A DNA stretch of 63,023 bases from Actinomycetota bacterium (GTDB lineage Bacteria; Actinomycetota; Actinomycetes; Nanopelagicales; Nanopelagicaceae). Made by a program: the position numbers and the translations under genes. Below are positions 25,210 through 35,543 of this stretch, piece by piece. The first letter of the stretch is position 1; each line of letters opens with the position of its first letter. The notes under the pieces were generated by a model. The model made no database searches. It worked only from the letters and a program-made list of their open reading frames with translations, and was not told the DNA's origin. The DNA lies in NCBI GenBank assembly GCA_009698615.1, contig WLPU01000010.1, positions 1 through 63,023 on the forward strand, read 5' to 3'.

Positions 25210-25567
25210 TTAAGGTTGATTAGTTGTGCAGCCGCCAGCACCACACTGTGTAGCTTTGACTGCATTCTTTGCAGCCATTTGTGCGGCATCATCTGCCTGT
25301 CTTTTTGCAATTACTGCTTCTTGCGCCGCGTTTGCCGCGGCAACAGCCGCTTGTTGTTGGGTTTTAGCAACTTGATCAGCATCTGATTGCGCATTATTTT
25401 TTTGCTACTTGAGCAGCTACTTGAGCAGCCCTGGCAATGGAATCTGCTTGATCGATTGCTTGCTGGGATTCGTTAGCCGCCTTACTCGCCGCGAGAACGT
25501 AGCCTGCAGCAGATTTTGCCGCTTGGTCAGCCTCTGTGTACGCGGCTAGGAGGATTGAGGCACGAAT
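25210..25567 (-). pseudogene. frameshifted, 5'-truncated Ala-rich coiled-coil protein gene
   Basis: Two overlapping minus-strand frames encode one continuous Ala/Gln-rich coiled-coil pattern. The first frame (from about 25567) runs through repeats such as AAQVAAQVA into a run of seven A and then stops at TAA. Removing one A restores the frame (AKTQQQAAVAAANAAQE...) to a natural stop at 25210, with a Cys-containing end (QCGAGGC). There is no start codon: an in-frame TAA directly precedes the first frame, close to the LuxR-gene stop. So the gene appears both beheaded and frameshifted. A sequencing error in the A-run could explain the frameshift but not the missing start. Confidence 0.65.
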
Positions 25568-25573
25568 TTAAAA

Positions 25574-26710
25574 CTAAATTAGGGAAAGGTTTCGTGCTTT
25601 TGCCACCGCACTATCTCGAGAATCTGCATCAAGCTTGCGATATAGGTTCTTTAAGTGGGTTTTTAAGGTGTTTTTAGAGATAAATAGTTTTGTGGCAATT
25701 ACCTCTAATGTCACGTTGGAATCAAGCGCAAGTAGTATTTCAGCCTCACGCGCGGTCAGAGATTCTGATTTGCCTCCACGCGAGCGGGGACCATAAAAAA
25801 CTTTATCAATCATTCTGTTGATAATTTCGTCAAGCTGGTGATCGGACATTGACCTTGACTCACTTAATTGCCCGGCGACTTCACGCAGTAGCTTGGGATC
25901 GTAATTCCTTAAGTCCATGTTGTTGAGGAGCAAATTATTTTGTTTTGAGAGAAGGTCAAAAAGCAAAGTAATACCTGCTGGCCATCCTTGGAGCTTTGCT
26001 AAGAAATTCTTGGCAGAGGTTTCAGAAATATCAATTCCTAGTGAGTCGGCAAGTTGTGAAATCTCGACATTAGTAAGAGCCAAATCATTTGCGGTTAGAA
26101 ATTTAACCGCAAGTTCATCCTCTTGCGAAGAATAGGAGACTAAAGGAGGATTTTTTCTTAAACTCAACCTCCGAGTGTTGTCTGGTAAAGCGCTTGCCCA
26201 GGTTTGTATGAAAGGAGTATTGATCGTTGGAACAACTTCCATATTGTCGTAGATAAAATCTATGGGTTTGCCGATGACGGCAAGATCGCTACACATTCTT
26301 TCAATTGTCTGGGTTATTCTGGCCTCCACATTGGGGGCTACTTCATACCAATCAGCAAAGTCGGGCAAGATACGCCTGACTGCGCAAATCATCCGATGAA
26401 GCATCATTGATCCGGTATCAGATGAGGTGCCGTTAAACCAGACTGTTGAATCTGGGTGTTGCATTGCCCATTGCGCGCCAAGAACTGTTTTTCCAAAACC
26501 AGTCGGAGCCATGACAACTAATACTCGAGGTGGCGCGAGTTCAAAGAATTCTAAAAGCCGTGCGCGCGGCAGGTGAAAACCAATTAACAAGGGTGGGGTG
26601 ATAGTTTCGATAAGTACCCCAGGCAGCAGGAGAGACTTAGTAACAAAGGATTCTTTCACCCCTAAAGTATCCCCTAGGGGTGAGAGAATCCTCAATAACC
26701 TTTTTATCAC
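25574..26710 (-). CDS. short MalT/LAL-type LuxR-family regulator
   Basis: The protein (up to 378 residues) joins a STAND/MalT-like ATPase domain with Walker A APTGFGKT near residues 68-75 to a C-terminal LuxR helix-turn-helix (LTAREAEILLAL ... SKNTLKTHLKNLYRKL). Classical LAL regulators reach about 900 residues with a TPR domain between these parts; here only a short linker remains. Such proteins activate transcription when an inducer is bound. The GTG at 26710 is uncertain: a strong inverted repeat covers codons 7-22 and no well-spaced ribosome binding site is seen, so the true start may lie downstream, for example GTG 26659. The target is unknown. Confidence 0.8.
   Translation of the reverse strand: MIKRLLRILSPLGDTLGVKESFVTKSLLLPGVLIETITPPLLIGFHLPRARLLEFFELAPPRVLVVMAPTGFGKTVLGAQWAMQHPDSTVWFNGTSSDTGSMMLHRMICAVRRILPDFADWYEVAPNVEARITQTIERMCSDLAVIGKPIDFIYDNMEVVPTINTPFIQTWASALPDNTRRLSLRKNPPLVSYSSQEDELAVKFLTANDLALTNVEISQLADSLGIDISETSAKNFLAKLQGWPAGITLLFDLLSKQNNLLLNNMDLRNYDPKLLREVAGQLSESRSMSDHQLDEIINRMIDKVFYGPRSRGGKSESLTAREAEILLALDSNVTLEVIATKLFISKNTLKTHLKNLYRKLDADSRDSAVAKARNLSLI
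26647..26692. promoter_or_regulatory. 18-bp-arm inverted repeat with AGGGGTGA boxes
   Basis: The arms 26647-26664 and 26675-26692 (core GATTCTnTCACCCCTA) are complementary over 18 bases with one mismatch, across a ten-base loop. A third AGGGGTGA box lies at about 26707-26714 on the minus strand. The structure sits at the 5' end of the LuxR-type gene. It may be an operator for autoregulation or a minus-strand terminator of the UDG operon (weak TTTGTT follows). Confidence 0.65.
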
Positions 26711-26757
26711 CCCTTTTAGGCAGGGACGGTGATGTGTAAGACCCCGCAGGAGGTGAG

Positions 26758-27540
26758 TCAGTCGATTGCGTGTGAAAACTTGCCAGCTTTTGTTAAAACG
26801 GAATCCAGCATGGTGGTTGTCAATTTACCCGTGAAGGTATTTTGCTGACTGGGGTGATAACTGGCAATGAGCAAGTACTCAACGCCTTCATGGGTATAAA
26901 TCAATTGCGCACCGTGACCAAATTTCACGGTGGGAATCACATGCCCCAATTCTCGTAATGCTTTAAATAGCGCGCTCCAAGCGAATGCTCCCAAGCCAAC
27001 AAATGCGCGAGTTGTAGGTAGTGCTAATTCGAATTCGCGCAAAAGCCAAGGAGCGCACATATCGCGTTCATCATTACTTGGCTTGTTATCGGGTGGCGCA
27101 CACCTCACTGCAGTTGTAATTCTTGTGTGAACAAGTTTTTGTCCATCATCTCTCGAAAAGCTTGTTGAGATCTTCGCAATTCCTATCCGATGTAATGATC
27201 CAAAGAGCCAATCCCCTGAAGCATCCCCTGTGAAAATACGACCGGTGCGATTAGCGCCATGAGCACCCGGGGCTAATCCCACAATCATCAATCGAGGTTT
27301 TGAAACGCCAAATCCAGAAATCGGTTTGCCCCAGTATTGATGTTCTAAATATGCCTTGCGCTTTACAACCGCCACATCCTCGCGCCACGTAACAAGGCGC
27401 GGACATGCAAAACAGTGCGTGATGTTTTCATCCAATTGGGCCAAAGTTGTACTGCTTTGAGCAACTTTGGGTAATGCTGTCTTCTTAATACGAACCTCGG
27501 TTGACTTCTTAGCTTGCGGCAATTGACCAGGCCATTGCAT
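26758..27540 (-). CDS. family 5 uracil-DNA glycosylase (UdgB-like)
   Basis: With ATG 27540 the product is 260 residues. It has the family 5 motif 'VGLAPGAHGANRTGR' with FTGD and a late HPSQQN motif that lines the uracil pocket. Four Cys (43, 46, 147, 162) fit the [4Fe-4S] cluster. It removes uracil, and in this family also hypoxanthine, from DNA at the start of base excision repair. The 3' end of ppx overlaps the start. The first about 33 residues are unlike the family, so a TTG start further in is possible. Confidence 0.88.
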   Translation of the reverse strand: MQWPGQLPQAKKSTEVRIKKTALPKVAQSSTTLAQLDENITHCFACPRLVTWREDVAVVKRKAYLEHQYWGKPISGFGVSKPRLMIVGLAPGAHGANRTGRIFTGDASGDWLFGSLHRIGIAKISTSFSRDDGQKLVHTRITTAVRCAPPDNKPSNDERDMCAPWLLREFELALPTTRAFVGLGAFAWSALFKALRELGHVIPTVKFGHGAQLIYTHEGVEYLLIASYHPSQQNTFTGKLTTTMLDSVLTKAGKFSHAID

Positions 27541-28423
27541 CCAGGATATCTGTTTCGGAGGCGACAAATTCGGGTGCGCCCGTCGCATGCATCACTCGGG
27601 ATAAAACTAAGGCTCCTGCGGTGATGACATCGACGCGTCCGGGGTGCATATAACCCAGTGATGTCCTCTCCTGGCGATTCATTTTCAAAAACATCTCTGA
27701 AATCTCATGCACCCGCGCTGCTGGCACTCGCGTTAAGTGAATTGCGTAACGGTCATAGTCATTTAGGCCCAGTGCGGCGGCGGCCACCGTTGTTGCAGTA
27801 CCCGCCACTGCAACCAAAGTTTTTGCTGTTGTAATCGGGACAATTGCGGCCGCTTCTGCAATTGCAGCATCTATATCTGCAGTAGAAACCTTGATTTCTT
27901 CACGTGAGGGGGGATCGGAATGAAAATGGCGCTCGGACATACGAACACAACCAATGTTGACGCTCTTTGCGACCTCTACTACGGAGTGGCCGAAAACAAA
28001 CTCAGTTGATCCTCCACCAATATCTACTACTAGGAAGGGACTTTGATCTACTGGTAGTTCGCGAATTGCCCCGTTAAAAGAGAGGCTCGCTTCTTCATTG
28101 CCAGAAATAACTTCCGGGTAGAGCCCTAAGCGTTCATGCACGCCGTTGAGAAAAAGGTCGCGATTTGTAGCATCGCGTGATGCGCTTGTGGCACAGAAGC
28201 GAATCTTTTCAACCCCGCGACGAACGATCTCTGTAGAAAATAAATCTACTGCGCTGAGCGTTCTTACGATGGCATCGGGATGAAATTGTCCCGTCTGATC
28301 AACACCTTGACCTAGACGCACTATCTCCATGGACCTAGAAACTTCGCGGAAAGAGCCCTCATCAATATCGGCAATTAAGAGACGAATGGAATTTGTTCCG
28401 CAATCGATTGCAGCTACGCGCAT
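27509..28423 (-). CDS. ppx: Ppx/GppA-family exopolyphosphatase
   Basis: The 304-residue protein has the ASKHA-fold phosphate motifs: AAIDCGTNSIRLLIAD at the N-terminus and VDIGGGSTEF in the middle. It degrades polyphosphate or (p)ppGpp 5'-phosphate. The length fits the short actinobacterial form (Ppx2, Rv1026-like). It shares one base with the DUF501 stop and follows eno, ftsB-like and DUF501 in the order seen in other Actinobacteria. The 3' end overlaps the UDG gene by about 30 bases. Confidence 0.92.
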   Translation of the reverse strand: MRVAAIDCGTNSIRLLIADIDEGSFREVSRSMEIVRLGQGVDQTGQFHPDAIVRTLSAVDLFSTEIVRRGVEKIRFCATSASRDATNRDLFLNGVHERLGLYPEVISGNEEASLSFNGAIRELPVDQSPFLVVDIGGGSTEFVFGHSVVEVAKSVNIGCVRMSERHFHSDPPSREEIKVSTADIDAAIAEAAAIVPITTAKTLVAVAGTATTVAAAALGLNDYDRYAIHLTRVPAARVHEISEMFLKMNRQERTSLGYMHPGRVDVITAGALVLSRVMHATGAPEFVASETDILDAMAWSIAAS

Positions 28424-28935
28424 TACTTATCCGTTACTGGGAAACTTGCACTGCATGGTTGATCCAGCCACCATTGTGGCAGCGCGGCAAGTGCTTCATC
28501 TCCTAGTGGATTTACATCAGGGCCAGCAGAGAGTGAATGCGCAACGAGCGAATGTAAACACTTGACGCGGGTAGGCATTCCACCAGCAGAAGTATCTGCA
28601 ATCTCCGGAACATCAATACCTAAAGCAGTGCGAGCGGCGACATAATCATCGTGTGCGGCTGCGTAAGCACCAGAGAGTTCTGCATCAAGTGACAAGCGCG
28701 CATTCATTTGCGCCATCATCCCTGTTGATTCGAGAGTGGAAATTGCACCAGTCAAGCGAGGACATGTCGCATAATAAAAAGTAGGAAAAGGAGTGCCATC
28801 TGCTAACCGTGGCTCAGTTTCGACCACCGCAGGCTTTCCGCAAGGGCATCGATAGGCAATTGCATGAACATCTCTAGGAGTGCGACCTAGCTGATTTTCA
28901 ATGCAATCCAAGTCATCGGGAGTTGCTTGCTTCAC
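28423..28935 (-). CDS. DUF501 protein
   Basis: The 170-residue protein matches the DUF501 family: N-terminal 'QLGRTPRDVHAIAYRCPCGKPAVVETEPRL' features in pieces, PTFYYATCP in the middle, and a late 'GMPTRVKCLH' motif. Cys pairs suggest a possible metal site. It is encoded between ftsB-like and ppx with overlaps on both sides, the standard actinobacterial arrangement. Function not established. Confidence 0.92.
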   Translation of the reverse strand: MKQATPDDLDCIENQLGRTPRDVHAIAYRCPCGKPAVVETEPRLADGTPFPTFYYATCPRLTGAISTLESTGMMAQMNARLSLDAELSGAYAAAHDDYVAARTALGIDVPEIADTSAGGMPTRVKCLHSLVAHSLSAGPDVNPLGDEALAALPQWWLDQPCSASFPVTDK

Positions 28936-29336
28936 CGCACGCCTGTTTCAGTGATGGATGAAATAAGACGCTCATACCACGGCAATCCATTGGGCAAATC
29001 CTTAGCAATCGCAGTGGTTTGGGTTGTTGCCGTGCTTTGCGACGAATCCGTCACGATGTATTGACGCTCGCCGGGCATGATGAAGTGCAATCTTTCGCGT
29101 GCTTGAGATTTCACATAGGCAGGATCTCGCCAGAGTTGAAGTTGTCGAGTTGCATCTGCAACTGCTGCATCGCTGGCATCAACTTGCGCTCTCAATGCGC
29201 TGATCTTGGCGCGTTGAGCAAAATAATGTTGAGTTGGTGGGGCAAGTGTGAGTGCAAGTATGAAAAGAACAATCCCCAGAGCCATTGCACGACCAGAGCC
29301 ACTTCGGCGTGAATATCCCGAGCGACGCTTGGCCAT
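28932..29336 (-). CDS. ftsB: FtsB/DivIC-family septum formation initiator
   Basis: The 134-residue protein has a basic N-terminus, one membrane helix (about residues 17-34), a coiled coil, and the family end motif 'VKSQARERLHFIMPGE'. It should join the FtsQ-FtsL-FtsB divisome complex. It starts three bases after the enolase stop and overlaps DUF501 by four bases. Confidence 0.9.
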   Translation of the reverse strand: MAKRRSGYSRRSGSGRAMALGIVLFILALTLAPPTQHYFAQRAKISALRAQVDASDAAVADATRQLQLWRDPAYVKSQARERLHFIMPGERQYIVTDSSQSTATTQTTAIAKDLPNGLPWYERLISSITETGVR

Positions 29337-29339
29337 AAC

Positions 29340-30629
<1,290 letters not shown>

Positions 30630-30673
30630 TCAGGGCTTGCAACAAAAACGAAAGATCAACGCTGATCGCGGGC

Positions 30674-31327
30674 TTATCCTACCGTGCTTTCAATTTCGGA
30701 TATCTCTGCAATGAGGGCGCGAGCCGAAGCACGAAGTGCCCCTTCTGGATCAACACCATTGGCCATCGCCCATGCAATTGTTGCGAGCAGAACTTCACCC
30801 ACTGCCTGTTCGCTTGCAACCTTAGGTGTGGAAATATCTTTCGGCAAATTCAAGGTGATCTTGTTCTTCTCTGCGCGATATAACAACTTAGCAACGAGAG
30901 GCAAGGCAGGTTGTGCCAACGGGACGCCTTCAACGGCTGAGGTTCTGCCCTTTTCAATGGCTTTTAGGGCTTCCCAGTTTTCTAGGACTTCATCGCTCGA
31001 TGAAACTTTCACATCACCAAAAACATGAGGGTGTCTGCGGATTAACTTATCGGCAACTGTTTGTGCAACATCTTCGATCGAGAACGGATCTGTTGGGTGT
31101 TCTTGCGCCATTCTTGAATGGAAATAAACCTGCAACAAGACATCGCCAAGTTCTTCGCGCATAGCTTCGCGATCATTTGTTTCGACGGCTTCTACATATT
31201 CGTAGGATTCTTCCAGCAAAAACTTGAGCAAAGACTCATGAGTTTGTTCGGCATCCCACACACAACCACCTGGTGAGCGAAGTTGATCCATCACCGCAAC
31301 GAGTCGTTGCAAGTGAGAGATCGTCAT
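30674..31327 (-). CDS. mazG: MazG nucleoside triphosphate pyrophosphohydrolase
   Basis: The 217-residue protein has the MazG core 'LRSPGGCVWDAEQTHESLLKFLLEE' in short parts: CVWDAEQTH, EESYEYVEA and EELGDVLLQVYFH, which supply the Mg2+-binding acidic residues. It hydrolyses dNTP/NTPs to monophosphates, cleaning damaged nucleotides. It is co-transcribed with mfd and the SurA-like gene (four-base overlap). Shorter than E. coli MazG (263) as only one full domain is kept. Confidence 0.93.
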   Translation of the reverse strand: MTISHLQRLVAVMDQLRSPGGCVWDAEQTHESLLKFLLEESYEYVEAVETNDREAMREELGDVLLQVYFHSRMAQEHPTDPFSIEDVAQTVADKLIRRHPHVFGDVKVSSSDEVLENWEALKAIEKGRTSAVEGVPLAQPALPLVAKLLYRAEKNKITLNLPKDISTPKVASEQAVGEVLLATIAWAMANGVDPEGALRASARALIAEISEIESTVG

Positions 31328-31944
31328 GGGGTTTTAGGAGGTGCTGCGGCTGGAGAGTTAGCTGAACTTGCAGAATCAGTAGCAACGATGTCGCCAATGG
31401 TCGCATCCCATTTACCGTAACGAGGATTGACAGTGACTTTAAGTTCGTTCGCTTTCTTAACCATCAATTTTTGAATTTCTGCCCCAACGTTGTCGGCAGC
31501 AACGCCAGCAGCAGTTGCTGCAGTAGAAAGTTTTTCGGAGATGATAATTAATTCTAAATAAGAATTAAGATCTGCTTTTGCGATTCCAGCACCAACAAGG
31601 GCAGTAGGTAACTTAGCAATTCCCCCTACCTGAGTGATGATGGTTGCACGGCGCTGATCGATCTCTGCCTTGGTGACGGAAATTTTTCCTTCAGCCGCTA
31701 CGGCGCGAAGGAGAATTTCTACTACATGGAAACGAAGTTGGCTGCGATTAAGAGTCTCGCCGGTTTCTACCTGCATACCGGCTGTGCTGACTTTTGCACG
31801 CTCTGCGATCACTGCATCAACACTTTTTTGTACAGATGCTTGAGTGATTTTTTCAGATCCAACAGATGCAGCTTCTCCTACTTGAGAGCAGCCAGACAGT
31901 AATAGCGCTGTGGCAACGCTCAAGATGGCAATAACTTTTCTCAC
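31324..31944 (-). CDS. SurA N-terminal-domain lipoprotein
   Basis: The 206-residue precursor has a lipobox LLSGC (Cys19). A SurA-like helical chaperone domain follows with the usual 'ASVGSEKITQASVQ' opening and 'RSQLRFHVVEILL'. No PPIase domain is present. It is likely membrane-anchored and assists folding of exported proteins. Four-base overlaps tie it to mfd upstream and mazG downstream, the conserved mfd-surA-mazG order. Confidence 0.88.
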   Translation of the reverse strand: MRKVIAILSVATALLLSGCSQVGEAASVGSEKITQASVQKSVDAVIAERAKVSTAGMQVETGETLNRSQLRFHVVEILLRAVAAEGKISVTKAEIDQRRATIITQVGGIAKLPTALVGAGIAKADLNSYLELIIISEKLSTAATAAGVAADNVGAEIQKLMVKKANELKVTVNPRYGKWDATIGDIVATDSASSANSPAAAPPKTP

Positions 31945-34900
31945 GGAGTGCTCACTTTCGTTGGGGGGACCAATAAATTCTGCATCGCCTCGGTCGCCCA
32001 GGGCAGAAGAGAAGTATCCACTATCTCATCGATTTTTGATAACGGGCCCCATGATTGGGCTGCGGGAAAGGCTATCAAGACAGTATTGGTCGCAGATTTA
32101 TAGAGTGATCCCGGATACATTCGATTGAGACGAAGTTGTGAAGATTCTGGGAGTTTGGCCGGTGCTAATCGTAAGAACTTCCCGTGCAGAACTACTTCAG
32201 TAAGTTTGAAAGCTTTAGCAACTGCTCGAAGTTGTGCCACACCCAGTAGAGATTGCGCCTCGATGGGTAATGGGCCGAATCGATCTATCAACTCTGCTCG
32301 AATCTCATCAACGACCTCTGCGCTAGCCACATCGGCAAGACGACGATAGAGATCTAAGCGAATGCGCTCTCCAGGAACATACTCGTGAGAAAGATGCGCA
32401 TTAATCGGAAGTTCGACTTTGCACTCAAGATTTTTTTCATCAGTTTCCATGATTCCACTCTTGTAATCCTGTACTGCTTCTCCAACCATCCGCATGTAAA
32501 GATCAAAACCTACATCGGCAATGTGCCCAGATTGTTCTCCTCCGAGTAAATTGCCAGCTCCTCGTATTTCTAGGTCTTTCAGTGCCACCCGCATACCAGA
32601 ACCTAAATCTGTATTTGCTGCAATAGTCGTAAGTCGATCGTGTGCCAATTCTGAAAGTGGCTGATCCGTGGGATATAGAAAGTACGCGTATGCCCTTTCA
32701 CGTCCTCGACCAACACGACCGCGCAACTGGTGAAGTTGAGATAATCCAAATAAATCTGATCTCTCCACGATCAATGTGTTGGCGTTAGCAATATCGAGCC
32801 CGCTCTCCACAATCGTTGTGCAAACCAAGACATCAAAATCACGATTCCAAAAACCTAAAATGACATCCTCGAGCATGTGCTCACCCATCTGCCCGTGAGC
32901 AACACGAATGCGTGCCTCCGGAATAAGAGTTTGCAAATGAGTTGCCGCGCGATCAATGGATTCAACTCGGTTGTGGATGTAGAAAACTTGACCATCTCTT
33001 AATAGTTCACGCCTAATTGCTGCCGAAATCTGCGGCTCTTCACTGGGGCCCACATAAGTCAAAATTGGATGGCGCTCCTCGGGTGGTGTTGTAATAGTGG
33101 ACATCTCACGAATCCCAGTTACTGCCATCTCGAGTGTGCGTGGGATAGGTGTTGCCGACATCGCGAGAACATCTACGGAGGTGCGCAACTTCTTCAAAGA
33201 TTCTTTCTGCTCCACTCCAAAGCGTTGTTCTTCATCGACCACCACAAGTCCTAAATCCTTAAATACAACATCAGCCGAAAGCAATCGGTGTGTGCCGATG
33301 ATGACATCTACTGTTCCGGCTGCTAGACCGCTTAAGACTTCTTTGCTTTCTTTTGCGGAATTAAATCGAGATAGCCCGGCTACCTTTAATGGGAAGCCAG
33401 AATATCTCTCAGAAAAAGTTGTCGTGTGCTGTTGCACTAGCAAAGTGGTTGGAACGAGAACTGCTACTTGCTTTCCATCTTGGACTGCTTTGAATGCGGC
33501 GCGGATTGCGATCTCCGTTTTACCGTAGCCAACATCTCCGCAAATGATCCGATCCATGGGAAATGGTCGCTCCATGTCTTTCTTTACTTCATCAATAGTC
33601 GAGAGTTGATCGGCTGTTTCGACATATGAAAAGGCATCTTCTAGCTCGCGCTGCCACGGCGTATCTGGAGAGAATGCGAAACCTGGCGTACTTGTGCGAG
33701 CGGCGTAGAGGCGAATGAGTTCTCCTGCAATTTCTCGTACCGCTTTGCGTGCACGACCCTTTGCCTTTTGCCACTCCCCGCTACCAATGCGATGAACTGT
33801 GGGTGATTCACCACCAACATATTTACTTACTTGTTCGAGTGAATCTGTTGGCACAAAAATTCGATCACCTGGTTGACCGCGTTTTACTGAGGCATATTCA
33901 ATTACTAAATATTCACGAGTTACTCCTGCTGTTGTGCGGTGCGCTAGTTCTATGTAGCGACCAATGCCATGTTGCTCGTGAACAACGAAGTCTCCCGCCC
34001 GAAGTTCGAGCGGATCCACCGCTTGTTTCCGACGAGATGGAAGACGATCTCCATCTTTTCCACTGCCTTTATGCCCCGATATATCTCGCTCTGTAATGAA
34101 CAGAACTTCAGCGGCATGAGAAAGAAATCCGTGACTCAGTGCCGACGTTGTGACATGGACGGTGCCTCGCGTTGGCTGTTGGGCTAAATCACTCACCATT
34201 CGAACGGGCAAGTCGGCACTTTTGAATATGTCGCCAAAACGCTCGGCCATACCGGCACCAAGGGCCGAAAAAACAATCGCGTGGTTGTGAGAAATAGATT
34301 CTGCAATCAGTGAAAGAGTCTTTTCAACATCTCCCCGCATTGGCTCGATGGGTGCACAATCTAAGAAATGGGTTTCTTGATCTAAATCACTTCCAAAAGA
34401 ATTGAAGCTACGGGATCGTAGATGAAAATCTCCCAGTTGTTGAGTGATTTCTTCCCAAGACAGATATGTGCCGTCCCCATCATGCAAGGGCGACACTGCT
34501 CCATTTGCAGCATTAGACCATGATGCCGCAAGAAATTCTTTGTTTGTCGCTAAAAGGTCAGTGGATCGAGATCGGATTCGTTCTTGATCTAAGAATATAA
34601 CTTCAGTATTTTCAAGAGCGCGTTCGATAATACTTTCTTGTCGCTCCACCAGAAGTGGAATCAGAGATTCCATGCCTTCGGTGACGATGCCTTCGGCAAT
34701 CCGATCACAGACTTCTTTTGCTGCCGGAAACATCTCGTGCAATGTTTTTGCTTTTTCTCTCACGGAGGCTGTGAGCAACAATTCGCGGCAAGGGTAGATT
34801 GGAAGGGCCTCGAGAACTGGGACTAGAGAGCGTTGATCAGATACATCAAAATAACTTAACTCATCTATTTCATCCCCGAAGAAATCAATCCGAATCGGAT

Positions 34901-35450
34901 GCGCCGACAGTGGTAAGAAGATGTCGACGATCCCGCCCCGCACTGCGAATTCGCCTCGACGTTCGACCATCTCGGTTCGGGTGTAAGACAAATTTGATAA
35001 ATGGGTGACGAGTTCATCCAGACTTTGCTCTTGGCCTTTACCCAGAGACAAAAGAGGTGATTTTGCAAGGTCTGCAATGAAGCGATGGATGAGGCCGCGA
35101 GCAGGAGTAACAATGATGGGATGAAGTGCTTGCGGATGGGATCGTTGATGTTCTATTTGATAAAGGGCATGAATTCTTTTTGCAACAGTGTCACTACGCG
35201 GGCTTAAGCGCTCGTGCGGAAGCGTTTCCCATGCCGGAAATTCAAAAACGTTGTCGTGCAAAACGCGTAATTCTGCTGCTAAATCTTCCGCCCCTCGACT
35301 TGATGCCGTGACAACAATGAGGGGGCGATCCTTTGCGCACATCGCAAGGAGGAACGGATACACGGCAGGGGGCGCAACGATGGTGTGCGAATCCGCAAGG
35401 GCATCGATGACTTCTCCGCTATGTGACAAAGTTGCAAGTAAGCCCCGCAC
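31941..35450 (-). CDS. mfd: transcription-repair coupling factor
   Basis: The 1169-residue SF2 translocase has the UvrB-homology N-terminus and the RNA polymerase-interaction domain (PGDRIFVPTDSL region). The helicase motifs include GDVGYGKTEIA, DEEQRFGVEQKE and GRVGRGRERAYAY, followed by the C-terminal TRCF domain. It removes stalled RNA polymerase and recruits UvrA. The GTG start has GGAGGG seven bases upstream. It is divergent from ppc; a 9-base inverted repeat (ATGGAGGG type) spans the gap. Confidence 0.98.
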   Translation of the reverse strand: MRGLLATLSHSGEVIDALADSHTIVAPPAVYPFLLAMCAKDRPLIVVTASSRGAEDLAAELRVLHDNVFEFPAWETLPHERLSPRSDTVAKRIHALYQIEHQRSHPQALHPIIVTPARGLIHRFIADLAKSPLLSLGKGQEQSLDELVTHLSNLSYTRTEMVERRGEFAVRGGIVDIFLPLSAHPIRIDFFGDEIDELSYFDVSDQRSLVPVLEALPIYPCRELLLTASVREKAKTLHEMFPAAKEVCDRIAEGIVTEGMESLIPLLVERQESIIERALENTEVIFLDQERIRSRSTDLLATNKEFLAASWSNAANGAVSPLHDGDGTYLSWEEITQQLGDFHLRSRSFNSFGSDLDQETHFLDCAPIEPMRGDVEKTLSLIAESISHNHAIVFSALGAGMAERFGDIFKSADLPVRMVSDLAQQPTRGTVHVTTSALSHGFLSHAAEVLFITERDISGHKGSGKDGDRLPSRRKQAVDPLELRAGDFVVHEQHGIGRYIELAHRTTAGVTREYLVIEYASVKRGQPGDRIFVPTDSLEQVSKYVGGESPTVHRIGSGEWQKAKGRARKAVREIAGELIRLYAARTSTPGFAFSPDTPWQRELEDAFSYVETADQLSTIDEVKKDMERPFPMDRIICGDVGYGKTEIAIRAAFKAVQDGKQVAVLVPTTLLVQQHTTTFSERYSGFPLKVAGLSRFNSAKESKEVLSGLAAGTVDVIIGTHRLLSADVVFKDLGLVVVDEEQRFGVEQKESLKKLRTSVDVLAMSATPIPRTLEMAVTGIREMSTITTPPEERHPILTYVGPSEEPQISAAIRRELLRDGQVFYIHNRVESIDRAATHLQTLIPEARIRVAHGQMGEHMLEDVILGFWNRDFDVLVCTTIVESGLDIANANTLIVERSDLFGLSQLHQLRGRVGRGRERAYAYFLYPTDQPLSELAHDRLTTIAANTDLGSGMRVALKDLEIRGAGNLLGGEQSGHIADVGFDLYMRMVGEAVQDYKSGIMETDEKNLECKVELPINAHLSHEYVPGERIRLDLYRRLADVASAEVVDEIRAELIDRFGPLPIEAQSLLGVAQLRAVAKAFKLTEVVLHGKFLRLAPAKLPESSQLRLNRMYPGSLYKSATNTVLIAFPAAQSWGPLSKIDEIVDTSLLPWATEAMQNLLVPPTKVSTP

Positions 35451-35543
35451 CTATGCCCTCCATTCACGCGACAAATGCCAACTAACCCCACTTCCGAAAA
35501 GGATGGAGGGGGCTAGTGAGAGTCTAGAGCACAAACACCTGAG

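Noticed and set aside
25133-25573. CRISPR-like or tandem repeat array in the Ala-rich stretch
   Set aside because: The repetitiveness is at codon level (Ala/Gln coiled coil), without regular spacers or conserved repeat units.
35456-35510. Inverted ATGGAGGG pair between mfd and ppc as an operator
   Set aside because: One arm is the mfd ribosome binding site; the symmetry is probably coincidental.
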